The notes beneath the pieces were generated by a model that ran no database searches, was not told where the DNA came from, and saw only the letters and a program-made list of their open reading frames with translations. Source: Amoebophrya sp. A120 (lineage: Eukaryota > Sar > Dinophyceae > Syndiniales > Amoebophryaceae). From it: a DNA stretch of 64,000 nucleotides. The DNA is taken from the NCBI GenBank assembly GCA_905178155.1, contig CAJINV010000003.1, positions 8,662,179 through 8,726,178 of the forward strand, read 5' to 3'. Of this stretch, positions 34,963-46,885 are shown piece after piece (the stretch's first letter is position 1; each line of letters begins with the position of its first letter). Both the position numbers and the translations under genes were made by a program.

Positions 34963-37045
34963 ACATGGGTTGCGACGGCGGGTCTCTAGATTGTGACTGG
35001 TGTCGATGAAATTCGAACTCCGTCAACGCGCTCTCTTCTTCGGATACCGCTTGGGAAGAGATACTGGAGAGCGAGAAGTCACTGCTCACTGCAAAGGATA
35101 CAACGCGAGCCTCTTTCTCAAGTGCGCAAACCGTCCATGACCCGCGCTCGCTGCTGTATTCTGAGGCGCTGATCTATCCAGCACCAAAGAAGACCCATGT
35201 CAATCCGCTTTGTCATGCATACCCGACTGCACCACATCAAAAACCTTTGCACCGTCGCCGCAAGCAGCTTCGGACGCAGGAGATCTAGGGTCAGAACCGC
35301 GAAAAACATCGCGAGTGTATGATGTCATGCAGAGTCTGATGTGTCCGTCACTGACACTGTCATGCAAATAAAAGTGAATCAATGGGCATGGGTCAACATA
35401 ATTTTCTGCGGATATGATCGCACACGGTCCGCCAGTGCGCATCTCTTCGGAAACAAAAAATATTCGAAGTTGAAACTGCTGCTCCCCGGTCTTCAAACGG
35501 ATTTCCCCGTCGTCTCGCAGATCTGCGCCACTCAGATCCATGATCCGTTCGATGCTGGCATCGTCTATGCTTTCGGTTTCGCCAAGTCGGCTCGATGTAC
35601 GAAAATGAAAACAAGAAGACGTCCAAGTCGGACCAATTTTGTTAATCTTTGTTAAATAGTTTGGAGGGTAAAAGCATGGGAAAAAGCTATCAAGGTCAGC
35701 TAGGTTCTGCCAACGTACTGTGTGTAAATGGGGCAATAGGGACGCGAGTGTACGTCCTTGTTCCTCCTCCAGCGCCACATACTAAGTACTTTTGATTTTA
35801 TGTGCTGTCTCATGGTCGTCGTAATTAACGTCGTACTTTGCAAGAAAAAGTCCCATCGAGCTTCTGGATGACCTGCGTACCGCTGACAAGTAGGTGATAG
35901 GCCTGCTGATGGTCGTGCGGCGGGTTCACACCTTGCTTTCGTTTTCCTCCTCGAGCAGGGAAGATACTGCTACAACTAGAGCTTGGCTTTATTTGCGCCT
36001 GGTGTCCACCGCTCCTCGTCCGGGCAGGATGTAGACCCCTATGGTCTATATGCTCCTTTTGTCTGAGTCTGCTACTAGCGGGTTGGTCATAGAAGCAAAA
36101 CGACGAAGTAGTAGTAGCACAAGCGCTCCAACTCGAAGTGGCAACTTGTTTCTGCGGTGACGCAATGAACGAAACAGTTGACAGGCCCGCTGCGGCACGT
36201 CTACATGGCACGCGACTAGTAGACTGCGAGCCCGCATCACCTTGGGCCAGCAGCCCTCTTGTTGCTCCTCCTCCTTGTTCGAGCCGCGCATCCGCGCCGT
36301 CGTTTCGCGGCTTCGCTGTACGAAGATTATGCAACGTATTAATGCTTTGCATAGTTGTTCTTTTTGCAGCCGATACGTTGAAACCAGCTGCGGGGCCCGA
36401 AGCCGAATCACATCCAGGAAGCTTGTTGACGGCATTCCGCTCGGCGTCGGCTCCGGCGCCAACGCAGTGCAACAACGCAGGTTCTCGTTGAAGCGAGCTG
36501 ATGTGGTCCAAGGTGTCGACGTCCTCGGAGCAGAAGGTGCTTGAATTGCAATTATATCCCCTCTCCGCGGATGAAAAAGTAGCCCTTCGCGACCCCGTTC
36601 GCCCGCTCGATTCGAACCCGACATCCACATCCGAGCTTTGGTTTAATTCCGATCTCCTCGACCTGATCTTCGGACTCGGGAGAAGGGTTCTAGTACTGCT
36701 CTCAGTTGTGCGAGTCCGGGGACTTGCGGAATAATGCAGAGGCCGGCCTCCATTGTGCCTTCGCTTTCCAGAAGCAGAACCGGTGTCGCGGACGGCTTCC
36801 TTTATTTTCGTTGAAGGAGAAACACGATGTGCATGTGGTGGAACTTCATCGTCCATTGGTGTCGCCGAATCTGTTTGTGCTTCCAGAGTCCTCCCCGTCG
36901 TGCAGAGCGTATCTTGGTCTAAGTTGCCAGCAGATGATCGTCCCTCCTGGCTGCCACATCTAGAAATTGCTGGAAAAGAGTCGACAGTGCGAAGCTCTAT
37001 CTGAGAAGGGCTGCGTATGGTCGTGTGAAAAACTACCTCCAGCCC
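34952..37045 (-). CDS. N-terminal part of the C2 gene, or a separate hypothetical gene
   Basis: The minus-strand frame is open from about 37045; an ATG at 36856 starts MDDEVPPHAHR. A clean 55-bp GT-AG intron (35782-35836) joins ...DGTFSCK|YVALEEEQGR..., and an introner with perfect repeats (35175-35414) joins ...GGPCAI|SASEYSSER.... The frame then runs to TAG at 34952. The first 300 residues are disordered (S/R-rich). The last 200 look folded (FQLRIFFVSEEMR, RGSWTVCALEKEAR) and could be a C2 or PH-like beta domain; the family is not certain. If the tentative introner at 34858-34962 is real, this is the N-terminal half of the downstream C2 protein. Confidence 0.55.
35175..35414. mobile_element. 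introner, 240 bp
   Basis: Ends TATCCAGCACCAAAGAAGAC and TATCCGCAGAAAATTATG (complement) are diverged but both reach GACCCATG. Perfect flanking repeats TGATC lie at 35170-35174 and 35415-35419. Excision joins GGPCAI|SASEYSS in frame. The interior has TTTGTCATGCAT. Confidence 0.85.
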
Positions 37046-38222
37046 AAAAACTCACGCCAGCCTCTTGTCATGCGTCGAGAACGATTTGAAACGCACTGTA
37101 TCTGTACCCCTGATATTAAGTGTCCTTGTCCTCCACCTTCTTATCAGCGATTTTTTTTCATCGTACAGCGAAGCTCATTCGCATTAACATTCCTACGCAG
37201 CGACGTTTTCGCAGCCTCTTCCTAGTCATGCTGCGGGCTTGCAGCACGTCATCTAGATCTAGACACGTCGTCCCTGCTGTGCTTTATCCCAGAAAACGCC
37301 TAAAGAATGGAGCCTGGATTAGCATCGAGTAGACCGCACATGACGTTCAGGAAGGCATGTGGTAAGGGGAAGGCCTCCCCTGTGGGGCGCGCGCGTCTGG
37401 ACAGGTGTTGCCACGCACTCGGTAGTTCTAGTTACCGGCCCGCTTTCATCAGCCGCTTTTGGATTTGCATCATGCGAGAGTGTCCCTGTGCTGTGGCCGC
37501 CAAAGTCGTACCTAATCGCAGCGACTGCACAACTAGTACGAGCCGAGCCTTGTGGTCACGCGAAACACCCTGCAATTCTGTACCAAGGTGAGCTCGGGGT
37601 AATTTTGTTCGGGACTCAGACCAAACAAGGCCGCTTGCCTCTGGGGTGGTAACATTTTTACACATCAGGATAAGACGACGCAGAGCTTTACTTCTGGCCC
37701 CGATGGCAGAGTCGCGCTCGAACGTGCTGGCGGCGCTGTCGCATTCTTATGCCGACGTCCAACGGAAATCAGTATCTTCGTCACTGGCTTACCACTGATT
37801 TTTCGAATAAAAAAATGCCGAATCATCTGCTTCCTTTCGATTTCGTACCTCGATCCCCATCACAATCTTCTTTAGATACAAGAGTATCGATGTAGGAAAA
37901 TAGCACTGCTAGTAGTACTAACGCTCTTGTTGCGCCGCTAGACCTACCTCTGCATGCTTTTCTTAGGTTTGAGCTTTCTCCATCTTCATGATCGCGTGCT
38001 GGAGTATGTTAGTGTATCTGTACGCGCCGTAATGGCGATGCTCAGCCTCGTCACCATGCGAATCTCCATGCCAAAGCACGCTGACGACCGCTATGCGGCG
38101 AGAGAAGGAGCATGAAAAAAGAAATAAGTAACTTTCAAAAACTAAGGTTTCTGATATTGATTTCGAAGGAGTCGATTGTTTGCGCCATCATACCCGACTT
38201 TTCCATCTTCGGCGTGTTATCA
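37046..38222. other. unresolved stretch, possible minus-strand exons
   Basis: A minus-strand frame at about 37800-37676 (VTKILISVGRRHKNATAPP) ends at what looks like an introner terminus (TATCCTGATGTGTAAAAATG, complement, right end at 37675). The frame at 37665-37432 could be introner or exon. I could not find the partner terminus, so nothing is called with confidence. Confidence 0.25.
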
Positions 38223-39487
38223 CTGCCTGAGGCAGCATCGAAAACCCGAGCCCGGAAACAGGACCAAGTAGGAGCTCCTGCGGCTTCTTCGTCGGGGATT
38301 TTTCCAGTGCCTGGACTATCCTGCGCAACAACGTCCCCTCCACGAACCCAGGGCTCCTGTCAACATGCTGATTTGCAATTACAGGAACGCTGGCAATGCG
38401 CAACATCCCCACGACAGGCATTCTCAGCTGCGTTCTGAGATTCTTGGCAATGCTGTGCACCGGATAAGGAGACGGCTTTGTGGTGCGGATGTTGTCCTTG
38501 CTAACCTGCACCACAATATAGCGAAAAGCTTGCCATGCGTGACTGCCAAATCTCCTGGCCTTGTGTCGCAGAGCTCCCAGCAACTTGACTACCTATGGAG
38601 AGGTGCGTCGGGACGCTTTTACATATGATATGCAAGTCGACGAGGTGGTCATCGTGCGATGAGCACAGGAAGCCCCGCCGGTCAACCCAACCCAGATACC
38701 GCCACGTTGTCGCGGCTTCCGCCGAAAAAAGCTTGTTGAGCTCGACCATTTTGAGCGTTCCTCTAATATCCGCGGAACTGGTACTCTTAGATATGGCCTC
38801 CACGACAGCCTGCCGTGTCTGAACTCTTTTCACCCGATAGCATGCCAGTTGTAATCGGCCCCGTTCTCCGGGCGGCGCACAGTGGTAGCCTGGCGAAGAG
38901 ACGAATGGCGGCAGAGGCAGCTGCCGGTGCGAATTGCTGGTAGAAGTGTAGGCACTCCTCGCGGCCGTGGCGTCTTGCTCAATTTGAACCCACATCAGCT
39001 CGTATTGCAGTATCAGGCTGAATAGCAAAAATGCATTTTCCCCATACCACAGTCGCGAACTAGTGTGCTGGCGGCCGATTCCACCGTGCTCTGTTCTTGT
39101 TCATCATCATCTCGGAAAATGATGCACGATTGGGCTACGAGATCTATGCGCACCAGTGCCGGCACTGCGCATCCACAGCACACGCCCAACGGGCTTCATC
39201 AAGGTCTTTCATTCATAGCGCGTCTGACAAAAGAACTGGCGCAGACACTGAGGCACGCCGGCAGGCCATTTTGGCGGGGTACCAAATAAAAGCAAGAAGA
39301 GAAGCCGACGCTACCTTCGTCTTGCGATATTTTTGGACGAGCCTGAAGCGCAATTCATATGTAGTGGCTCGCTGAGCGCCGCTCCATGCTTGGTCCCCAC
39401 TGTACAAAAAAAGCTGGAGAAAGGCAACCGCATTCAGTGTGTGCGCGATAAGCTGCAAGCGCAACGACGTTTGCGCACATGCATGCT
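38223..39487 (-). CDS. fragment of a membrane-associated protein, function unknown
   Basis: Two minus-strand coding stretches. 39487-39216 follows a strong acceptor (CATTTTTCAATTTCAG) and has a hydrophobic part (LNAVAFLQLFLY) then a basic one (LRFRLVQKYRKTK). 39060-38223 contains FLLFSLILQYELMWVQIEQ and continues across the introner at 38317-38630 (HLVDL|QALEKSPTKK in frame) to ...SMLPQAV, where the frame leaves. The join between them (about 39060-39216) and both ends of the gene are unresolved. It could be an upstream part of the C2 gene to its left or an independent gene. No family recognised. Confidence 0.45.
38317..38630. mobile_element. introner, 314 bp, degraded copy of the 7576-7854 family
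   Basis: Left TATCCTGCGCAACAACGTCC and right (complement) TATCATATGTAAAAGCGTCC. The interior closely resembles the copy at 7576-7854 (GCAATGCGCAACATCCCC, TGCTAACCTGCACCAC). Flanking TGGAC and TGCAA match at 3 of 5. The frame is restored on removal. Confidence 0.75.
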
Positions 39488-39533
39488 GAAATTGAAAAAT
39501 GCAAGAAGTAATTATCAATACGTCGGTCCTCAA

Positions 39534-41424
39534 CGGAGGAGCGCGAGCGTGAATGAAGCGTTGTCTCCTTTTGTTACGAAAGCTGCTTTCTGCACGACTC
39601 CTATATATAACGATCCAACTATCACTGAAGAAGGTGCGGGGGAAATGCAGTCAGCCTCTCGCTTCCGTATCTCGGCCACGCTCCCCGCGCTGCACCAGCA
39701 TTAATCCACCGAAGTAAACTTTTTTCATCTTCATGCATCAATGCAATGTACATATAGAAGGAGGTATAATCTTCAACAGCAGCCGCAGCATCCAAGTTGC
39801 GAACCGCATTACTTACCGTACTTATTGTTCTTCACAAGCTGCCGGAATCGTCACGTCGAGCAGATTAAAAAAACTCGTACAATAATTTCATCTCCATGTT
39901 TACACGAAAAATCAAAAAAACACGGTTTCCGGCAGCTAGACTCACTACCCCTGTAAAGGATCACATCGAGGAGAATATGATCGGCTCAAATCCTACACAG
40001 TCACAAAGTACGGCAGACCTTTTTTGTATAATAGTAGGCCCTTCTTGTACTTGTAGTTATATCATCCCTGCTGAATAAGGGAAATGGTACTAGGCACTGA
40101 CATTTCTAGCGGATCATTCTTGATGACCACATCAATGCGTTTTTATCATGTTTCTGATGCAAGAGAACGACAACGAATGAAGCATGTCCGAGCGATCTTC
40201 TGGTTGGTGCAGCTGCCGGAAGAACAATAAAAAAACTACAAGACCAGAGGAACCACTGTGACCATACCACCTCTAGCCACATGCTTAGTGGTCAAGTACA
40301 AGATCTCAAGCAGGGAAGCTGCACTGATCACGATCCTCTCTTGATGAAGATGCGCCTCTTCAATATACGCATTCGCTTTCGATTTTACTTCTGCTGTAAT
40401 TGGAATTAAATTCCAAAAAATCGACAATTATGCTACTCACTGTAAAACGAAAAATGTCGATGCATGTCAGCTGAGCTCCGCGAACTACTTGATGCTCATC
40501 TGTTTATTCTACATAAACTAAGCAGGTGGCGGCCAACCTGCACCTGCTCATGATGAATTCAAGAATAATAGCAAAACGATGTGGAGGGACTTTTGATCTC
40601 GACAGAATCAACAAGGATCATAGAAGCGTTTTGTAGTGCCGCACGCTTTTACTTCTTTCAGTACGTGAACACAGGAGTCCGAAGATATGTATGTTTCTAC
40701 TATGGTGATCTTGCCAGTGACAATGTTCGTGCAGCAGCAGCGCAACATTTTGCAGATATTAATGCGCACTATCATCTGGTGCCTCTGTGTCTGTACTTCT
40801 AAGTTTTACTTTGATGCAGCTTGTTTCGATAGTAAAACAGGACAGACCTCCACGGAGCCGCTACTTATTCTCTTGAAGTCCGTGGCAGAGCAGAGAGAGT
40901 TGTGAAGATCATGCGCTCAGGCGTGACACGAGGAGTGGCTGTGTGTGATGACAAAGGACGAGCCACGTGCTTGATAGTAAGCAGTAGCTGGCGTCCGTCA
41001 CACGAGTGCACGTGATTTCAGCTCTGATATTCTCGTCCAGCACGCCGCAAAAGTCTAGAACTCTGACACAGGAAGAGGAGGCTTGAATTTTCATGTGAGC
41101 AGCTCCAGCTACTACAGCTTTCGTATCCGGTACGACCCTTGCACAACTGATAAGTGTTGCTGACATTTGCAAAATGCAGCTCGCAGCACTAAGATGTGGG
41201 CTCCTATCGCTGTCCACCCGCTTTGTTTTACCACAAGTCTGTCGGTTATTCATGAGAACGCAAGGGCACGAAACAACGCCTGAGGTTTTGTTGTTTTTCG
41301 TCAGAAGCGACTCGAGGGGGCTTAATTTTGCCGTCCCGGTATGCGTATGCATCCTGTCGCGCGCCGCGTATGCGGATGATCATGGTGCGACATACTTATT
41401 AGGAGACTGTGACTGCTCCACGAG
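39534..41424. other. AT-richer stretch, no gene recognised
   Basis: It lies between a minus-strand gene to the left and a plus-strand gene to the right, so it is expected to hold their upstream regions. Only short frames are present. A few pyrimidine-rich acceptor-like sites exist, but no exon could be supported. Confidence 0.4.
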
Positions 41425-42292
41425 ATGTCGTTCGTGCTGGTGGTGCCCTGCCTCGTGCTAATGTTGACCCACCTCCACCGGGGTTTAAACCTGGCAAGAA
41501 GTAGACTGTGCTCCTGGGTAAGCTAGCATGGAGCGGCATGTTGACGGGCTGCATCTTCTTCGCAAAGTATTCCCGCCTGGCAATCGGAATGCCGCATTCC
41601 ATGTGCAGTGGCGCGGGGAAATCAATCTAAGGCTCTCTGGTCTTCCTGTGATGTTTCTGGTTGACGCAAACCTAGTTATTCTACTCCACCAGCGTCGGAG
41701 TCCACCTGCGCTTCTATATGTGCAGTGTCGAGGCACAAAATGCGACAGCATATCGCTAGATGAAATCTCTGAATTGAGCGTCGTACTAGGACTAGCCTGC
41801 GTACAACGCATTGGCGTTACTAGTCGCACGTCGCACGACGAGCACAGCCTTCTTCATCTCCCATTCCTACAACCCTCCGTAATATTCATAGTCTCCGGAT
41901 CCGGTCGTGTGGTGGAGCAGTTCGCTGTAGCTCTACTTCGGACTTGATCTGCACGGGGTTCAGTTCGGAACTTCGTTCTACGACCGCGTCTCGAGCTCTG
42001 TGCCACCAGCGGCTTCCTTCTAGTCGACAACCAAGGTCGGCGGCAGTACAGCAGCACACTCCGAGTCCGAGCCGATGTCGTGGCTGCGTTGTTCGTCTTG
42101 CTTTATGGATCTCTCATGCGTTACGTTGTCAGCTGGTACATGATTTTTTACCGACGCAAGAATGGCAAAAGGAGAGGGGGAACTTCTTTGCCTTCTCTTT
42201 CATCACCTCTCACATTTCAAACTCGGCACAGATTTCTATGCTGTTCAGCTCTTCGAGAGTTTGTCACGCGAAGTAGCTTCTTGATCGTGTAA
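41425..42292 (+). CDS. probable single-pass secretory-pathway membrane protein
   Basis: Plus-strand gene. ATG at 41425 opens a signal peptide (MSFVLVVPCLVLMLTHL). A tentative 85-bp GT-AG intron (41483-41567) joins it to an exon encoding NAAFHVQWRGEINLRL and VMFLVDANLVILL. A clear 60-bp GT-AG intron (41904-41963) then joins ...FIVSGS|VRNFVLRPR.... The last exon has a membrane helix (VVAALFVLLYGSLMRYVVSW) followed by a very basic tail (YRRKNGKRRGG), ending at TAA 42292. Signal peptide, folded lumenal part, C-terminal helix and positive tail suggest a type I ER or surface membrane protein. The first intron is the weakest point; the alternative start is ATG 41528. No family recognised. No introner found in it. 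Confidence 0.5.
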
Positions 42293-42888
42293 CCTGTAGA
42301 TGAGACTAGTAAGGCCTATGGTAGTTTTGCATGAGATGAAATCACGTAACAGCAAACCATGTAGTAACGTTTGAGAATCCCATATGCCGCACCGGTTCAT
42401 TGTGTTGGCCATGGGCGTCGACTTCGGGTTGCGGCTCGGGTTGCTGAGGCGATGAACAACCAGGAGCAACTCCTGACGAGCGCGTGTCTTCCTCAGCTGG
42501 AGCTTATGCAAATTGAGTCCGTCTGTGTCACAGTCAGGAAAAAAGTGGGCTCCAACTTTTAATAGCACCCGAAAGTTTATACATAAATTTATTTATCTAG
42601 TAACTACTGCTACTGGTACTGCTCCGTTGGGGACCTGCTTTTCCTTTCTCTGCATGACAATGATGATAAATGATCCTCGACCAGTTTTATAGTACCTGAC
42701 TCTGAAGATAAGACTGTTGCAGAAGATAGAGGCTCGCTTGATGCAACATTTCGCCGCGGAGGTCTTTTCTCAGCAGAGTCCTGCGGTCTTTCACTGTCTT
42801 CACCGTCATCCTTTATTGCTTTTGCTATTGGGACCGCAGCCGGCGCTTTTCTTTCACCATCTCCATCCGATTTTGCTGGCTGATAGGA

Positions 42889-43371
42889 GGCGATGGTCTT
42901 CCCTGTCGGGGTGGTTTTGTTCATGTATCAGCTCAATAAAAGGCGCCCCGTCCTCCCTCTCCTTGCGAAACGACCACAATCAATGTTTCTGTTCACACGC
43001 AAAGAAGAGAATGCAGATGGTCTGGTGCTCGTGCTTCATTCAGGACAAATTACAACAAAGCAACTACCGCTGCTTACTCGAGGTTAAGCAATTGCAAGTG
43101 ATGAAAGTCTAGTAAAAATAAACAAAAGCATTCTGTGGCGCTTCCAGTAGTAGAGCATGACCAGCTCCAACGCAGGATGGAGGTACATTGCAGGAGCGAA
43201 CACCTCCCACCACTTATACATTCGCTTCGACGTAGTTGCGACGTGACCGTGATAGTTTTTTTCACGTTTATGTTATTTTCGCTTGTAACGACGACAGCAC
43301 CACGACCACCTTGCGCAACTGATAGTCGGCTCTCCAACATGATGTGGACTCAAGTTATTTCACACAGCTAG
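42889..43371 (+). CDS. plus-strand gene fragment with a membrane helix
   Basis: Exon 42889-43082 follows a pyrimidine-rich stretch ending GCTGATAG and encodes FPVGVVLFMYQLNKRRP and MFLFTRKEENADGLVLVL. A 65-bp GT-AG intron (43083-43147) joins it in frame (PLLTR|VVEHDQLQRR) to an exon with a membrane helix (VTVIVFFTFMLFSLV), ending at TAG 43371. Further plus-strand open frame at 43344-43700 may be another exon. Upstream exons are likely and could connect to the gene at 41425-42292. The family is unknown. An antisense frame at 42924-42610 with disordered composition competes for part of this interval. Confidence 0.4.
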
Positions 43372-43785
43372 AATGCGGGTTATTCTGTTGTGGAGGTAGT
43401 TTGGGGGCTCCTTCAAATATGATACAACGGTGGTCAGCATCGTTCTGCTGTCCTCGAGGTTCTTGTGGAACAAGTCGCCGCGGCCTTCTGGTGTACCACG
43501 TTCGTGCCCCTGCTTTAAGCTTGTTTTCTCAAGATGATCCTCCACAGGAGCTGTGTCAGAATATAGGCGGGAAATGGATGATTCTAGGTCAACAACCTGC
43601 AGCTAGCCTTCTCGATGAAAAACCTCCTTCCAAGTCGAAATTTTCATGCAGATTTGCCGATAACTCTTTCCCTTCTCGTCGATTCAAAATTCGGCAATGA
43701 TGCAAAAAAAAACACAGGAAGTGCAAAAAGCACTCAAGTCAGTGCGAAGATCTACGGCGATTTCATTTAGCTGCCTTGTTTAGGA

Positions 43786-46725
43786 TCACTCACTTGGATC
43801 CGCACTCCATACAATAGTTGCAGGCGCGTGCGCGAGCTTTTGTTCGGTGTCTGATGCTGCTGCCTGATCTCGTCCTTGGAACGTCGTGCGGTGGGATTCA
43901 TCATTTTGTGGTAGCAACGTACTCACTGGCGCGTTGCCTGTGCCTTTATCCTTGTCCGCGCGGTCGTGTTCTTGTTGCGGTTCTTGGTGTTTTTGTTTTA
44001 CGCCTACTTGTTCCAGCACCGGAGGTGACGTCGAAGACAAGTTTTCGTCTTGTTTGTTACCGTGGTCGTTTGGAGCAGCTTGACCGGTTACCGCTGCCGC
44101 CTCTGTGTCCAGCAGCTTGAGCATTTGTTTCGCGAGCGCTGCACGCTCGGCGGCTGGGACATGCTGCCAGTTCGCGGGGTCGAGCAAATTCGCAAATGCC
44201 GTCGTGACATTGTGGTGCGCCGGCTGGTCTGCGGTTGCCTTGTCGCCCGTGCGCGCCAGCCAAGACGGCAGCACAATTTGCCACAGCGCCGCGCGTCCCT
44301 GCTTCTGCACCTCGTCCCGCCGGAGCGTATCGGACAATGTTTGCACGACCTGATCCTTCAGCTGCTCGTCCGCGAGCAAGCCATGCAGTGCCTGCCTCCC
44401 CAAACGGGTGACCCGGTCTACGGCCTCCTCTGTAGTGACTATCTCGTACAGGCTTTTCCCGGTATATGAGAGTGCACAACTCCAGACCCACCACAACTCC
44501 TCTTCCAACTTATACTCATTTGTCATGCAAAAGCATCAAAATCAAAAACTCTATTTTGATGACACGTAGTGAGTAAGACCTGCCTCGCGTGTGTTCAAGT
44601 GGTGGCTGCGAAAACTGAAACTGCATTGTGGCTTGTACTGCTCGTGCTTTCTTTCAACCAACAAGCCGATGCCCTTCATCAAACGAGCGGGCAGGCGGGG
44701 AGCGCAAGAAGAAGTGGCGCGCAAGAACGACTTCTCATCTACAACTCATACGGTATTCTGCTTCACGCCCTCCTCTTGCACCACCTGCTGCACCAGCGAC
44801 GAAACCTGCTGCAGCACCTCCTCCCGCTGCAGAACCTGCACCACCAGCACGCCCAGGGTTTGCTTCACGGCCTCCTGTTCTACGAGCAGCTGGATCCACT
44901 GCACGCCGAGCTCCGTCAGTTTTGCAAGCACCAACGGCTCCTGGAGCAGGTCTGCCACGCGACCCGCGAGCGGGGCTTGGAAATGCTGTAAGATTTCCAG
45001 AAGCCACAGGCCCACCTGCTGCTGGACAACCGGATCACGAAACAGCTGCAGCAGCACATCTTTCGAGAAGAGTGCCGTATCAAATGTAAAAATGTCTGGG
45101 TCTGGAAGATTGCCAGGTTTGTCATGCACATTTTCCATGACCACTGATGTCTGTGATGCATGCCGTAGCATCACAGATTTTTGGAGCGCTTCCTCATGCC
45201 TATTCCGCATGACAAATGCCACTTCCGCGGAGCACAAAATATACTCCTCTTACTGGTCACGCAATACAGATTTTTTTAGAGTCCAGCGTTAGCATCACAA
45301 GTTGCATTCTTCCAGACCCAGACACTTTTACATTTGATATGCCGTGCTGTCCTTCAATTCCGGGTTCTGGACCACTTGATGGACCACCTTGTTGGTGTTG
45401 TCGGAGACCGTATCAAGTACCCAATGCCACCGCAGATACATCACGCGTCGTATCACAGTTAAGAAAGATGATCATCAAAGCCCAACCCACATGAACTACC
45501 GACCTGTACAAAACAGAGGAACAAAGATTTTTCCGGAGCAACAAGATCGGCCTCTTCATAAATGTGTAGCTGTCTTCTATAATTTTCGTGCCAGGAGGAC
45601 ATCAATGAAATGAAGGGAACAAAAAGCGCAGGCACGAGTAGAAGTCGTGCGTAGAAGCAGCGACACGCGTCGCCTGCTCAGTTGATGTATACAGGATGCA
45701 AAAATTGTCTGCAAAGAAGGCAACTACGGGGAGCGAGGTGTCACTGAGTCGTGCACCATCTTCTTGCAAACAGTAACAAGTTAGCTTATAATATGCTCTC
45801 TGGGCCCCCGCCACTTCTTGTGCACTCGCTGATGCAGCATGACCAGTGAGAAGCGTCTCTGGTCGCGTCGGCCTTGCATTGCGGGGAAGAGATGAACTTT
45901 GTTCTGCACGATATTTCCGGCTACCGCTAGAACCCCGACCACTGCTGCCAGCGCAACCCGCGGCAACGTCCGGGCGCGCGCATGAAGGTCACTCAATTGC
46001 TCCTGCATCCGCTCGTACGAGGAATGCTCTGCTGCAGTCCCAGTGGAGCTCGTGGCACCGCCCGCGTAGCTGCTGCCGCGTCCAGAGGAAGTAGTCGTCG
46101 CGCTGGACGATGAGGGCGCGGGATGTGTTGCACCGTCCACGCCACGGGCTATGTGGTCCACCACCGGTGTCGTGCCCTCAGTGCCTTTTCGAGTGCGCTC
46201 GTCATCTTGATCTTCGCTCCTCCCATTTTCACCATTGCCACTGTAACCGTAAGCGCTGCCTGTACTGTAAGCCTGGCGGGAAATGTGATTTCCAAAGAAT
46301 GTGTCTGGGCGAACTAACAAGTTACACTGATGCTCAGCAGCGAAAAAAGGAAAATGGTCGGCGAAGCCCCTAATAGGCCTACTTTGCGCTGCTCGAAGTC
46401 CGTCGAAGCTACTTTGCTGCCCTCTCTTCTTCAGAAGTAAACATGGAAGGGGTAGAGGGCATGATCCGACGAAGAAATTCAAAGTATCTATTTTTGCGTG
46501 CGACCAATGTAGCATTGAGCTTTTCGACACGTTGTCAGAAACAGTGTTCGAGATGAGCTTTCTCGCCGAGTTTAAAACCGGAAAACCGGTGCGGCCCTGA
46601 GGATTGCAACCGTCCCTCACGGGCCCTCGTCCTGTTTCACTGAAAACCAATTGACCGCATGACCCATATCGTCGACGGAGTCTCCTGCTCGTTGTCAATA
46701 ACTGAAGTTGCCTGATCATGACCAT
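43786..46725 (-). CDS. helical-repeat protein with mitochondrion-like N terminus
   Basis: ATG at 46725 starts MVMIRQLQLLTTSRRLRRRY, rich in R and without acidic residues, like a mitochondrial presequence (inference). Exon 1 runs to about 45797 and ends after a membrane helix (VALAAVVGVLAVAGNIV). After an unresolved intron (about 45413-45796; its ends TATTATAAGC and TATCAAGTACC, complement, suggest a decayed introner) the frame resumes at 45412-45340, then 45072-44751 and 44459-43786 across two introners with perfect flanking repeats. The middle exons encode a repetitive helical array (LLQLFRDPVVQQQVGLWLLE, LLVEQEAVKQTLGVLVVQVL, AVDRVTRLGRQALHGLLADE) with about 35-residue periodicity, followed by a disordered acidic tail. 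No homologue recognised. It converges with the plus-strand gene to its left. Confidence 0.6.
44465..44750. mobile_element. introner, 286 bp, TATGAG family
   Basis: Both ends begin TATGAG (left TATGAGAGTGCACAACTCC; right, complement, TATGAGTTGTAGATGAG). Perfect flanking repeats CGGTA lie at 44460-44464 and 44751-44755. Excision joins GVKQNT|GKSLYEI in frame. The left terminus recurs at 54597. Confidence 0.88.
45078..45339. mobile_element. introner, 262 bp, TATCAAATG-GTCTGGGTCTGG family
   Basis: Both ends begin TATCAAATGTAAAARTGTC and continue TGGGTCTGGAAGA. Perfect flanking repeats TGCCG lie at 45073-45077 and 45340-45344. Excision joins LKDSTA|LFSKDVL in frame. It is a close relative of the copy at 12173-12442 more than 30 kb away. 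Confidence 0.95.
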
Positions 46726-46885
46726 GAAGGTGATGCTATTTGATGATTTGCGAAAACGAAAACGTATTCGCGTGTCTCCTGACGCTGGGTGCTACTCTTG
46801 ATTTATTTCTAGCTGTAGCTACTAGTGACTAAGAGTATCGGACAAGAAAAATGCAGAATCACGACCGAAGGTACTAAAACTAAAT

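Noticed and set aside
42610-42924. Minus-strand frame starting MNKTTPTGKTIASYQPAKSD
   Set aside because: It has a real ATG and plausible disordered composition, but it is antisense to an exon with a clean 65-bp GT-AG intron on the plus strand. I preferred the plus-strand model, though without certainty.
45413-45796. Introner between exon 1 and exon 2 of the helical-repeat gene
   Set aside because: The ends TATTATAAGC and TATCAAGTACC are suggestive, but no repeat register gives the right frame, so it is left as an unresolved intron.
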